Source: Chloroflexota bacterium
GTDB lineage: Bacteria > Chloroflexota > UBA6077 > CF-72
Direction: 5' to 3'
Assembly (NCBI GenBank): GCA_019247515.1
Contig: JAFAOS010000452.1
Span: 1 to 59,884, forward strand
DNA: 59,884 bases
The notes beneath the pieces were generated by a model. The model had not been told where the DNA came from and searched no databases. It saw only the letters and a program-made list of their open reading frames with translations. A program made the position numbers and the translations under genes. Position 1 is the stretch's first letter. Each line of letters opens with the position of its first letter. Of the stretch, positions 35,541 to 42,982 are shown one piece after another.

Positions 35541-38012
35541 TTACGCGGCGGCCGGCCTCACCTCGCTTACCGCGGCCATGTTCGCCGCGGCCGGGGTCAG
35601 CCGCTGGAATTCGAGGTGGTCGTTCGTCACGCCGACGCAGATGTGGTCGCCCTCGGCGAAGTCGCTGGCGAGCACGCGGCGCGCCAGGGCGTTTTCGACT
35701 TCCTTCTGGATCAGCCGCCGCAGCGGGCGCGCCCCGTAGGCCTCGTCGTAGCCGTTCTTGACCAGCCACGCGCGCGCCTCGTCGGTCAGCTCGATCGTCA
35801 GGTTTCGCTCGGCCAGCCGTGCCCGCAGGTCGGCGAGCATCTTGTCGACGACCAGGTAGAGGCTTGCCTCGGGCAGTCGATGGAAGATGATGACCTCGTC
35901 GATCCGGTTCAGGAACTCGGGACGGAAGGTCCGCTTCAGCTCCTCGTGCAGGCGGCGTTCGATCTGCTCCTCTTCGCGCACCTCGGCCGAGGTGGCGAAG
36001 CCGAGCGTGTCGCGGCGTTTCTCGTACGCCCGCGTCGAGCCGACGTTCGACGTCATGATGATGACCGTGTTGCGGAAGTCCACGGTCCGCCCGTGGCCGT
36101 CGGTCAGTCGACCGTCGTCCAGGATCTGCAGCAGCGCGTTGAACACCTCCGGGTGCGCCTTCTCGACCTCGTCGAACAGGATCACCTGGTAAGGCCTGCG
36201 TCGTACTGCCTCGGTCAGCTGACCGCCCTGGTCGAAACCAACGTAGCCTGGGGGTGAGCCGAACAGTCGACTGACGGTGTGCGGCTCCATGTACTCGGAC
36301 ATGTCCAGTCGCAGCAGCGCGTCCTCGTCGTCGAACAGGTAGTCGGCCAGGGTCTTGGCCAGCTCGGTCTTGCCCACGCCGGTTGGTCCGAGGAACAGGA
36401 ACGAGCCGATGGGTCGCTTGGGATCGCCCAGGCCCGAGCGTGAGCGACGAATCGCATCTGCCACGGCGGCGACCGCCTGCTCCTGGTCGACGACTCGCGC
36501 GTGCAGCGCGTCCTCCAGGTGCAGCAGCCTGGCGGCCTCCTCCGTGTACAGGCTCTTGACCGGCACGCCGGTCCACGTCGCGACCACGGCGGCCACGTCC
36601 TCGGGCATCACCACCGCGCCGGGCGCGCGACCTTCGATTTGCTCGACGGCGTCTGGATGCTCTTCCTCCAGGCGGAGCCGATCGGCTTTGGAGCGCGCCG
36701 CGGCTTCGTAGTCGCGGTTCTGCCAGGCCGTGTCTTCTTCAGCCTTGAGTTGTTTGATCTGGGCTGCGGGGCTGTCAACATGCTCGACCGCGGTGCGCAG
36801 GCGCACCTTTGCGGCTGCCTCGTCCATCAGGTCGATCGCCTTGTCGGGCAGGCTGCGGTCCTGGATGTAGCGCTCGCTGAGACGGACCGCCGTCTGCAGC
36901 GCCTCCTGGCTGATGCCCAGGTGGTGGTGCTGCTCGTAACGCTCCTTCAGGCCTTCGAGGATCTGCAGCGCCTCGTCCGGCGACGGCTCGTCGACGTACA
37001 CGGGCGCGAAGCGGCGCTCGAGCGCGGCATCCTTTTCGATGCGCTCGCGGTATTCGTCGTTGGTGGTCGCGCCGATGAGCCGCAGCTCGCCGCGCGCCAG
37101 CGCCGGCTTGAGCAGGTTGGCGCCGTCCAGCGCGCCCTCGGCGTTGCCGGAGCCGACCAGCGTGTGCAGCTCGTCCAGGAACAGAATGACCGTGCCATTC
37201 GAGGCCTTCGTCTCGGCGACGACCGACTTCAGCCGTTCCTCGAACTCACCTCGGAACTTGGCGCCGGCGATCAGCAGGCCCATGTCAAGCGCGATGACGC
37301 GCTTGCCTTCGAGCGGTTCCGGGACCTGGCCCGACGCAATGCGCTGCGCCAGACCCTCGACGACGGCTGTCTTGCCCACGCCCGGCTCGCCGACCAGGAC
37401 CGGATTGTTCTTGGTGCGTCGCACCAGGACTTCCATCAGCCGCAAGATTTCTTCCTCGCGACCGATCACCGGATCGAGCTTGCCATTGGTGGCGAGCGCG
37501 GTCAGGTCGACTCCGTACTTCTCGAGCGCCTGGAAGGAGCCCTCGGCAGTCGGGCTGTCGACCGTGCGACCGCCGCGCACCTCTTCGAAGGCGCGCGCCA
37601 GCGCGGCGCGGCTCAGGCCCGCGCGCTCGGCCGCCTGGGTGAGCTCGTCACGCGGATCGGCGAGCAGGGCCAGGAGCAGGTGCTCGGTGCTGGCGAACTG
37701 GTCGCCCCGCCGCTCGGCATCGACCAGCGCGGCATCAAGGGCCTGTTTGGCCCGCGGCGTCAGATAGATGGCGCCGGTCTGCGGCGTGGCCGGCCGACGG
37801 CTCAGCTCGGAGCGCAGCCAGCCGAGGAGGGCCGCCGGCTGGAAACCGTCGAGCTTGTCGAAGGCGGCTTTGATGAGGCCGTCCGGTTCGCCGAGGAGCG
37901 CCAGCAGCAGGTGCTCGGCATCGAGCTGGTTGTGGTGCAAGCGCAGGAGCAGTTGCTGCACGCGGGCGAGGGCCTCGCGAGCTTCGTCAGTAAATCGTTC
38001 GAGCGGGATCAA
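35541..38012 (-). CDS. clpC: ClpC-type AAA+ unfoldase of the Clp protease
   Basis: An 823-residue Hsp100 ATPase that unfolds proteins for ClpP. The Clp-N repeats occupy about 1-145 ([42 protein letters not shown]). AAA1 has [21 protein letters not shown]2 has [25 protein letters not shown] short middle domain with a UVR-like motif ([19 protein letters not shown]) marks ClpC rather than ClpB. The loop [12 protein letters not shown] supplies the LGF tripeptide for ClpP docking. I chose the TTG at 38012 because it directly precedes [14 protein letters not shown] and has a good GGGAGG site six bases upstream; a GTG at 38039 would add nine unconserved residues. Confidence 0.93.
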   Translation of the reverse strand: MIPLERFTDEAREALARVQQLLLRLHHNQLDAEHLLLALLGEPDGLIKAAFDKLDGFQPAALLGWLRSELSRRPATPQTGAIYLTPRAKQALDAALVDAERRGDQFASTEHLLLALLADPRDELTQAAERAGLSRAALARAFEEVRGGRTVDSPTAEGSFQALEKYGVDLTALATNGKLDPVIGREEEILRLMEVLVRRTKNNPVLVGEPGVGKTAVVEGLAQRIASGQVPEPLEGKRVIALDMGLLIAGAKFRGEFEERLKSVVAETKASNGTVILFLDELHTLVGSGNAEGALDGANLLKPALARGELRLIGATTNDEYRERIEKDAALERRFAPVYVDEPSPDEALQILEGLKERYEQHHHLGISQEALQTAVRLSERYIQDRSLPDKAIDLMDEAAAKVRLRTAVEHVDSPAAQIKQLKAEEDTAWQNRDYEAAARSKADRLRLEEEHPDAVEQIEGRAPGAVVMPEDVAAVVATWTGVPVKSLYTEEAARLLHLEDALHARVVDQEQAVAAVADAIRRSRSGLGDPKRPIGSFLFLGPTGVGKTELAKTLADYLFDDEDALLRLDMSEYMEPHTVSRLFGSPPGYVGFDQGGQLTEAVRRRPYQVILFDEVEKAHPEVFNALLQILDDGRLTDGHGRTVDFRNTVIIMTSNVGSTRAYEKRRDTLGFATSAEVREEEQIERRLHEELKRTFRPEFLNRIDEVIIFHRLPEASLYLVVDKMLADLRARLAERNLTIELTDEARAWLVKNGYDEAYGARPLRRLIQKEVENALARRVLASDFAEGDHICVGVTNDHLEFQRLTPAAANMAAVSEVRPAAA

Positions 38013-38069
38013 GACAATCCTCCCAGGTGGCCAAGCCACACGCGTGCGTCGGCCGACCTTGATAGCGAT

Positions 38070-38075
38070 ATTATA
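38070..38075 (-). promoter_or_regulatory. -10 box TATAAT for clpC
   Basis: A consensus TATAAT on the minus strand, giving a leader of about 50 bases before the TTG start. The expected -35 position reads CTGGTG, far from consensus, so an activator or alternative sigma may be needed. No CIRCE or HAIR element is visible. Confidence 0.55.
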
Positions 38076-38162
38076 AGGGTTTGTGCCAAATTCACCAGAA
38101 TGTTTTGTGCTGAACCGCCTTCAGAGCTATCCCTGACAACAGGCCGACGCCATTTTTGATTC

Positions 38163-38178
38163 CCAAACGACCGTTTGG
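38163..38178. promoter_or_regulatory. perfect inverted repeat CCAAACG-AC-CGTTTGG
   Basis: Seven-base arms with a two-base centre, typical of a TetR-type dimer site. It lies 26 bases before the GTG of the molybdopterin oxidoreductase and about 90 bases upstream of the divergent clpC promoter. Confidence 0.5.
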
Positions 38179-38203
38179 TTCGGCGCGGGGGTACCGTGGG
38201 TGG

Positions 38204-39178
38204 GTGCCGCGGCGCCTGACCAACGACCTGCTGCTCGCCCTCGTGCTCGCCCAGGTACTGGGTGGCGTGTTGGGCTGGGCGCTGGCCGTGGACATCGCGC
38301 GTCCGCTGTATGACGTCCACCGCGCGCTCGGGGTTGCAATCATCCTGCTGCTGGGCTGGAAGCAGGCCATCGCCCTCAGCTCGCTGCGGCGTCGGCTGCG
38401 ACGCCGAGACGGCTGGGACCGGTCGGTCCTCTGGGGCAGCGTCGGAGGCGGCGCGCTGCTGCTGACGCTCGGCCTCGGCCTGGCGTGGACGCTCGACCTG
38501 ATCTCGTTCGACTGGCTGTGGGGCTACTCGCCGCTGAATGTTCACGTGATCGTCGGCATTGCCCTGGCGCCGTTCATCGCGGCCCACCTGCTGGTGCGCC
38601 GTCGCCAGAACGCGGTCAGCGCGCCGGTCACATCGCGCCGCGCGTTGCTGCGGGTCAGCGGTCTGACCCTGGCCACGCTGGCCGGCTGGCAGGCGATCGA
38701 GCACCTGGCGCCGGCCGTGCGACTGCCGACCGGCTCAAAGCCGACGGCGTCCTTTTCGGCCAACGCATTTCCGGCCGAGATCTGGCTGTTCGACTCGGTG
38801 CCGGCGCTGGATGCCGCGAGCTACCGGCTCAGCCTTCTCGGACGTGATTTCGGCCTCGAAGAATTGATACGCGCGCATCCGCAAAGGCAGGTCCAGGCGG
38901 TGCTGGACTGCACCAGCGGCTGGTGGTCCGAGCAGGTGTGGACCGGCGTGGGGCTGACCGACGTGCTGCCGACGACAGGCGTCGACAGCCTGGCGTTCCT
39001 GTCGGTGACGGGCCACCGCATCGTCCTGCCAGCCGTCGACCTGAAAGACGCGATCCTGGCCACGCACGTGGGCGGCGAGCCGCTGTCGCCCGGCCACGGT
39101 TTTCCGCTGCGGCTGGTAGTGCCTGGCCGGCGCGGCTACCACTGGGTCAAGTGGCTGGCGCGCATCGACGCCGCGTGA
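38204..39178 (+). CDS. membrane cytochrome b-like domain fused to molybdopterin oxidoreductase
   Basis: A protein of 324 residues from GTG 38204. The N-terminal half has four transmembrane helices with histidines in positions expected for b-type haem (YDVHRALGVAII, NVHVIVGIALAPFIAAHLL), as in cytochrome b561-like anchors. The C-terminal half (about 150-324) is the sulphite-oxidase/YedY molybdopterin fold, with the cofactor cysteine in VLDCTSGWWSEQVWTGVGL and RLVVPGRRGYHWVKWLARI at the end. A likely role is oxidation or reduction of a small substrate such as methionine sulphoxide or sulphite coupled to the quinone pool. A TTG at 38156 would add 16 residues but overlaps the operator-like palindrome, so I rejected it. 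Confidence 0.85.
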   Translation: MPRRLTNDLLLALVLAQVLGGVLGWALAVDIARPLYDVHRALGVAIILLLGWKQAIALSSLRRRLRRRDGWDRSVLWGSVGGGALLLTLGLGLAWTLDLISFDWLWGYSPLNVHVIVGIALAPFIAAHLLVRRRQNAVSAPVTSRRALLRVSGLTLATLAGWQAIEHLAPAVRLPTGSKPTASFSANAFPAEIWLFDSVPALDAASYRLSLLGRDFGLEELIRAHPQRQVQAVLDCTSGWWSEQVWTGVGLTDVLPTTGVDSLAFLSVTGHRIVLPAVDLKDAILATHVGGEPLSPGHGFPLRLVVPGRRGYHWVKWLARIDAA

Positions 39179-39194
39179 GGCTCGCTAATGGTCC

Positions 39195-39260
39195 TCTAAC
39201 ACGCCGTTTGCGGAGGTCTAACGCGCCGGTAACCGCGGTCTAACAGCCTGGATCGGATGA
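39195..39260 (+). repeat. three 22-bp direct repeats upstream of hsp20
   Basis: TCTAAC begins at 39195, 39217 and 39239, exactly 22 bases apart; the first two units continue as ACGCCGTTTGCGGAGG and GCGCCGGTAACCGCGG. Two helical turns per unit put the sites on one face of the helix, so these are probable binding sites for a regulator of the heat-shock gene at 39321. Confidence 0.6.
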
Positions 39261-39285
39261 TGTGGTCAACACAACGAAGCGACCT

Positions 39286-39301
39286 CTCGCGGGGTCGCGA
39301 G
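39286..39301 (+). promoter_or_regulatory. 5' leader hairpin of hsp20
   Basis: CTCGCG-GGGT-CGCGAG forms a 6-bp GC stem with a four-base loop. The AGGGAG ribosome-binding site follows immediately (39306-39311). The hairpin could influence access to that site. Confidence 0.4.
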
Positions 39302-39320
39302 GACCAGGGAGACCAATCGC

Positions 39321-39818
39321 ATGGCTATTGATCTGTGGCGCACCCGACCGTACACCGCTTACAACACCCCGCTCCGTCAGTGGGTGGACCGCGTTTTCGA
39401 CGACGCCTTCGCGCGCGAGGGCGGCAACGCTGCGGCAGGCTTCCAGACGCTGCCCGTCAACGTGTGGGAGACACCCGAGGGCTACCAGGCTGCGCTTCTG
39501 GCGCCAGGCCTGGATGAGCAGTCGATCAGCGTGACCGTCCACGAGGACACGCTGGCGATCGAGGGTGAGCTCAAGGTCAGTGTGCCTGAGAACGCCAAGG
39601 CCGTCTGGCAGGAGTTCGGCCCGACCAAGTTCCGCCGCTCGCTGCGCCTTGGCTCGGCGGTCGATCCGGCGCGCGTCGAGGCCATGTTTCGCAATGGCCT
39701 GCTGCTGGTGACCATGCCGAAGGCGGAGCACGCGAAGCCGCGCCAGATTCAGGTGAACGTTGGCGGGACGCAGGCCGCTGCCGCCCCCGAGCCGGCCAGC
39801 AACGGCGCCGCGCACTAG
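39321..39818 (+). CDS. small heat shock protein Hsp20 (alpha-crystallin)
   Basis: A 165-residue ATP-independent holdase chaperone. The alpha-crystallin domain spans about residues 42-140: LPVNVWETPEGYQAALLAPGL, ISVTVHEDTLAIEGEL, FRRSLRLGSAVDPARVEAMFRNGLLLVTMPKAE, with the conserved GLLLVTMPK (A-x-x-x-n-G-v-L family motif). The N-terminus is short and aromatic-rich; the C-terminus ends with an alanine/proline tail after RQIQVNV, an I-x-I/V-like oligomerisation motif. A good AGGGAG site precedes ATG 39321. Three 22-bp repeats and a leader hairpin lie upstream, and a strong terminator follows. Confidence 0.94.
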   Translation: MAIDLWRTRPYTAYNTPLRQWVDRVFDDAFAREGGNAAAGFQTLPVNVWETPEGYQAALLAPGLDEQSISVTVHEDTLAIEGELKVSVPENAKAVWQEFGPTKFRRSLRLGSAVDPARVEAMFRNGLLLVTMPKAEHAKPRQIQVNVGGTQAAAAPEPASNGAAH

Positions 39819-39853
39819 GCCACAGGCACAACCGAAACAACGAAGAGAGGGGC

Positions 39854-39887
39854 GCCGCCGGAACGTTCTCCGGCGGCCCTTTCTTTT
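39854..39887 (+). terminator. intrinsic terminator after hsp20
   Basis: GCCGCCGGA (39854-39862) pairs perfectly with TCCGGCGGC (39869-39877) around ACGTTC, followed by CCTTTCTTTT. Confidence 0.9.
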
Positions 39888-39899
39888 AAGGTGATTGGC

Positions 39900-40454
39900 A
39901 TGCCGTCCAGCCGACTGGCCACGGGCAATCCCTCCACGCGTGTGGTCGTGGGCCTCGGCAACGCCGAACGGCACTACGCGCGGACGCGCCACAACCTGGG
40001 CGCCCGCGCCGTGAGCCAGGCCATGTCGAAGCTGGGGCTCAGAGCACAGCCGGGCCTCAACCCGGTGCCGCTCAGCCGCTCCGGCTTTGTGTTGCCCGAT
40101 GGTTTCATGAACGACAGCGGCCAGACCGTCCTCAGGGCGGTTGAGCGCTGGCGGCCGCGGGCGGCGGGTCTGCTCGTCGTGCATGACGACCTCGAGCTTC
40201 CGCTTGGCGAGGTCCGCGAGCGAGACGGCGGAGGGCACGCCGGCCACAACGGCCTGCGCGACGTGATCCAGCGGCTGGGTACTGGGGCCTTCAGGCGCCT
40301 GCGCATCGGCATCAGCCGGCCACCAGGCTCGATGGACCCGGCCGACTATGTCCTGGCGACGTTCCGGCCCGACGAGTTCGACGCCGTCAACGCCGCCGTC
40401 GACCGCGCGGCCGAGCTGATCGTCGCGTTCGTTCAGACGCCAGTCTCACCCTGA
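39900..40454 (+). CDS. pth: peptidyl-tRNA hydrolase
   Basis: Releases tRNA from stalled peptidyl-tRNA (184 residues from ATG 39900). VVVGLGNAERHYARTRHNLGARAV carries the catalytic histidine (RHN). LPDGFMNDSGQTVLRAV matches the P.TyMN.SG motif with changes, and LLVVHDDLELPLGEVRERDGGGHAGHNGLRDVI contains the catalytic aspartate and the GGHAGHNGL signature. GAFRRLRIGISRP and DYVLATFRPDE complete the fold. In the first motif, the usual GLGNPG is GLGNAE, a minor deviation. A GTG at 39891 is an alternative start. The 3' end overlaps the convergent cyclo-ligase by nine bases. Confidence 0.93.
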   Translation: MPSSRLATGNPSTRVVVGLGNAERHYARTRHNLGARAVSQAMSKLGLRAQPGLNPVPLSRSGFVLPDGFMNDSGQTVLRAVERWRPRAAGLLVVHDDLELPLGEVRERDGGGHAGHNGLRDVIQRLGTGAFRRLRIGISRPPGSMDPADYVLATFRPDEFDAVNAAVDRAAELIVAFVQTPVSP

Positions 40455-41174
40455 TCGACGTCGGTACAGCTCTTCGAGGAGCGGCATCTCCTGCCGGCGG
40501 CCCTCGGGAAGCGCATCCCAGAGGACGCCATCGGGACGGCGGCGGGCACCCGTGACGCGGATGGTGCGGGTCGGCGTACAGATCAGGTCAAGGCTCACGT
40601 CGAACGGCTCACGCGGGATGGCCGTGACAAGCTGTGCGTCGTGAACCGTGGTCGCGATGCACACGTCGGGTGGCACGCGGCCGAGCGTGCGCAGCACGGC
40701 GAACTCGAGCTCCGCGTAACCTTCGCCTTTGCCGACACGATCGCCCCGCTCAGTCACGGCCACTGAGCCGAAGACGAGGAGGTCGATGGATGGCAGTTCG
40801 TCAAGCGAGACTGGCTCGGCCAGCGCACCAGCGCCCGAGATGCTCGAGGCGGCAAACCAGCGGTTGGGCGCAATCCGAGAAGGGTCCAGGCGCACAAAGC
40901 CGGAGCGCAACCGCGGCGTCGGCATCAGCAGCACCTTGCCAGACTTGAGCGCGCGGAATCGGACGCCACGCTGTGGCGCGTCTGGATTGACCTTCACGAC
41001 CCGAGCCGCGTGCCACTCTGCCGTCTGAGCCAGTCGCTCGGCGTCGCGCACGTTGGGTATCCGCCCTCTCACCGGCCGCGGAAAGGCGCTGATGCCGCGG
41101 TCGTCCAGCTCACGCCAGACGCCGTCTCGGATGGCTTGCTTGCGCTGGGCAAACTCGGACGGCGAGCCAGGCAC
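40446..41174 (-). CDS. 5-formyltetrahydrofolate cyclo-ligase family protein
   Basis: A 242-residue enzyme of the long (MTHFSD-like) branch that converts 5-formyl-THF to methenyl-THF in one-carbon metabolism. The nucleotide-binding signature is DLLVFGSVAVTERGDRVGKGEGYAELEFAVL (residues about 145-175). RGRIPNVRDAERLAQ and VKVNPDAPQRGVRFRALKSGKVLLMPTPRLRSGF are typical of this branch rather than the short YgfA type. A longer reading frame reaches TTG 41243, but that would translate through a strong hairpin, so I prefer GTG 41174. Two stable inverted repeats lie directly upstream. Confidence 0.85.
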   Translation of the reverse strand: MPGSPSEFAQRKQAIRDGVWRELDDRGISAFPRPVRGRIPNVRDAERLAQTAEWHAARVVKVNPDAPQRGVRFRALKSGKVLLMPTPRLRSGFVRLDPSRIAPNRWFAASSISGAGALAEPVSLDELPSIDLLVFGSVAVTERGDRVGKGEGYAELEFAVLRTLGRVPPDVCIATTVHDAQLVTAIPREPFDVSLDLICTPTRTIRVTGARRRPDGVLWDALPEGRRQEMPLLEELYRRRSG

Positions 41175-41201
41175 CGCTGCGGAACCCCGCTTAAGCGCGC
41201 A

Positions 41202-41294
41202 AGGCTGGAGCTGCACCCCCGCACGGTGCGACTCCAGCCTCAACAGTCAGCATTGGGGCTTAGGGGAGTTGGAGGCATTCACCCCGATGCTGAC
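41202..41294 (-). other. two adjacent strong hairpins, possible structured RNA
   Basis: Outer hairpin: GTCAGCATTGGGG (41246-41258) pairs with CCCCGATGCTGAC (41282-41294), 12 of 13 matched. Inner hairpin: AGGCTGGAG (41202-41210) pairs with CTCCAGCCT (41232-41240) and, after a symmetric two-base internal loop, GCACC pairs with GGTGC. They are five bases apart. No T-run follows on either strand, so they are not simple terminators. On the minus strand they would be the leader of the cyclo-ligase mRNA, or a separate RNA such as 6S RNA, which lies upstream of cyclo-ligase genes in proteobacteria. Confidence 0.45.
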
Positions 41295-41415
41295 GCTGCT
41301 GCCCGGGCCTCGCGGTCCGAGCAGCCATGGCCATTGTGTCTGTTGTCGAGCCGGCCCAAGGTGAAAGAAACCTTAAAGCTGCGTAAAGAATAGCTGAAGG
41401 CTGGCTCGTCCCGGG

Positions 41416-42432
41416 TCAACGTTCAGTTACGGTTCGTGCAGCTTCCTGTCGGATCATAAACCGCAGCACCGTCAGCAGCACTAACGCCCAGCCCAGGCCC
41501 CACAGCGCGGCGAGCTGGTCTTGCCAGAACAGGATCACCTGGGTGAAGAAGACGGAGATCAGCAGCGATCGCTCGAACCAGCGGTACGCGTCAAGCCGCG
41601 ATCGCGACAGGCGTGCCAGCCCCAGCAGGGCGCAGGCGAGCGACGCGGACGAGCTGATCAGCGTGGTGGGCGCCTGCTGGCCGCCGCCACTGAGTGTTTC
41701 CCAGCCAACGACGAGCGTGGCCACCAGGCCAAAGACCGCCTGGCCGACGAACACCACCAGCACGGCGTGCTGGAACAACCGCCAGCGCAGGAGGCGATCG
41801 TAGGTGCGCCACGCGCTCAACGTGATCGTGTTCAGCGCGGACTTGCGCTCCTGGACACGCACGGCCCCGGCGATCGCCAGGCGTAAGCCGTCGACCAGGG
41901 TGCCCTCGCACGCGCTGTGTCGCAACAGCCAGCGCGTGCGCGCCACCTCCGCGCGCGTGGCGCCGTCGAGGATGAGGTCAGTAAGCATCTCCGCCGAGTT
42001 GACCAGTGATTCCTGGGGACTGAGCGAGCGGTGCTCGATGGCGCGAAACACCAGGAACAGCACGATGAAGATGATGTAGATCATCGCGATGGCCGGCCGA
42101 AAGAAGTAGTCGTTATCGGTGGTGACGAACTTGCCGATCTCGTCCACGAACAGGCCGAGGCCGATGCCGCCGGTAATCGCGGCCAGGCGTCGAGCGCGTT
42201 TGCCGAGCACGCTCAGGACGAGAATCTGGGCGGCCAGCATGAGCAGCCCGCCCCACAGCAGGTGGGCGATGTGGAGCGTGCCGTCGCCGATGCGCGGGTA
42301 ACCTGTCATGGACAGGTACAGGCGGGTCACGAGGACGGCCGTGATGGCCGAAACCAGCAGCGCCTGGAGGTTTGCGCCGGCGTCGACGTCGCGGACGACG
42401 GATTTCGGCCGGTAAGCCGGCTCAGCAGCCAC
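41416..42432 (-). CDS. integral membrane protein, unknown function
   Basis: A 338-residue protein I cannot assign. Four transmembrane helices lie in the first 135 residues (ALLVSAITAVLVTRLYLS, HIAHLLWGGLLMLAAQILVLSVL, AAITGGIGLGLFVDEIGKFV, AIAMIYIIFIVLFLVFRAI). A cytoplasmic stretch of about 80 residues follows with arginine-rich helices, and four more helices lie at the C-terminus. The motif HIAHLLWGG with GLGLFVDEIGKFVTTDNDYFFRP is striking and looks like a conserved core. The ATG/GTG at 42432 fits the reading frame with no clear promoter. It is 55 bases downstream of the TatA-like gene and could share its transcript. Confidence 0.7.
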   Translation of the reverse strand: MAAEPAYRPKSVVRDVDAGANLQALLVSAITAVLVTRLYLSMTGYPRIGDGTLHIAHLLWGGLLMLAAQILVLSVLGKRARRLAAITGGIGLGLFVDEIGKFVTTDNDYFFRPAIAMIYIIFIVLFLVFRAIEHRSLSPQESLVNSAEMLTDLILDGATRAEVARTRWLLRHSACEGTLVDGLRLAIAGAVRVQERKSALNTITLSAWRTYDRLLRWRLFQHAVLVVFVGQAVFGLVATLVVGWETLSGGGQQAPTTLISSSASLACALLGLARLSRSRLDAYRWFERSLLISVFFTQVILFWQDQLAALWGLGWALVLLTVLRFMIRQEAARTVTER

Positions 42433-42487
42433 GGGAGCCCCGGTCAGGGGACTGGCCCGCGGGAGCCCGGGTGTGGCTACAACTGGC

Positions 42488-42850
42488 TCAGGCGCTGCGG
42501 CTCACCTGTTCCATCGAGGCGCCGCAGTTGCCGCAGAACTTGTCCCCGATTGGAACCGTGCCGCGGCAGCTCGGGCACACCTGCGGCGCGGCGACAGCAC
42601 TGATCGGCGTGACCGTGGCAGTTGTGGTGGCGGCCGGCGCGGCGACGGGCGTCGCGGCCGTGGCGGCCGTGCTGGCCGCGGCAGTGCCGGCGTCCTTGGC
42701 GCCCTCTTCGGTGCCGGTGGCCTTCTTGAGCTCGCGCAGACCGTCGCCCATGGCTTTGCCCAACTCAGGCAGTTTGGCCGGACCGAAGATCAGCAAGACG
42801 ATCACCAGAACGACGATCAGGTGACCTGGTTGAAGAGCGCCCAGTCCCAT
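42488..42850 (-). CDS. tatA: TatA/E-type translocase protein with C-terminal zinc ribbon
   Basis: A 120-residue protein. The N-terminus is a TatA: a short transmembrane helix ([15 protein letters not shown]), the [22 protein letters not shown] amphipathic helix with the invariant FGP and a glycine-lysine register. An alanine/threonine linker (about 50-85) leads to [22 protein letters not shown], a complete CxxC...CxxC zinc ribbon. TatA forms the pore for folded Tat substrates; ordinary TatA proteins end in a disordered acidic tail. No tatB or tatC is adjacent. Tat clients predicted here include the Rieske protein at 29486. ATG 42850 is the only start preceding the helix. Confidence 0.88.
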   Translation of the reverse strand: MGLGALQPGHLIVVLVIVLLIFGPAKLPELGKAMGDGLRELKKATGTEEGAKDAGTAAASTAATAATPVAAPAATTTATVTPISAVAAPQVCPSCRGTVPIGDKFCGNCGASMEQVSRSA

Positions 42851-42865
42851 ATCTCATTACCCCCG

Positions 42866-42880
42866 CGTACAAGGTGTACG
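42866..42880. promoter_or_regulatory. inverted repeat CGTACA-AGG-TGTACG
   Basis: Perfect 6-bp arms around AGG in the divergent gap between tatA and the response regulator, 16 bases upstream of the tatA start. A likely protein-binding site or part of the tatA leader. Confidence 0.4.
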
Positions 42881-42959
42881 AACTGTATTGGCCGATGCCT
42901 CTGGAAAGTTGCCCGGCGCTGGGATGTGGACGGGGAGGTTCGAGGCAGCCGACATGCTG

Positions 42960-42965
42960 TATAGA
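42960..42965 (+). promoter_or_regulatory. -10 box TATAGA for the two-component operon
   Basis: TATAGA, 15 bases before the ATG at 42981. It shares its last base with the inverted repeat that covers the expected transcription start. Confidence 0.4.
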
Positions 42966-42982
42966 TTGGGCAAGTGCCCAAT
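42965..42982. promoter_or_regulatory. perfect inverted repeat over transcription and translation start
   Basis: ATTGGGCA-AG-TGCCCAAT, eight-base arms, overlapping both the end of the -10 box and the first two bases of the response-regulator ATG. A bound repressor here, or an RNA hairpin hiding the start codon, would silence the operon; autoregulation is a reasonable guess. Confidence 0.55.

Noticed and set aside
39854..39877. Hairpin after hsp20 considered as an operator
   Set aside because: It is followed by CCTTTCTTTT directly after the stop codon, so an intrinsic terminator is the simpler reading.
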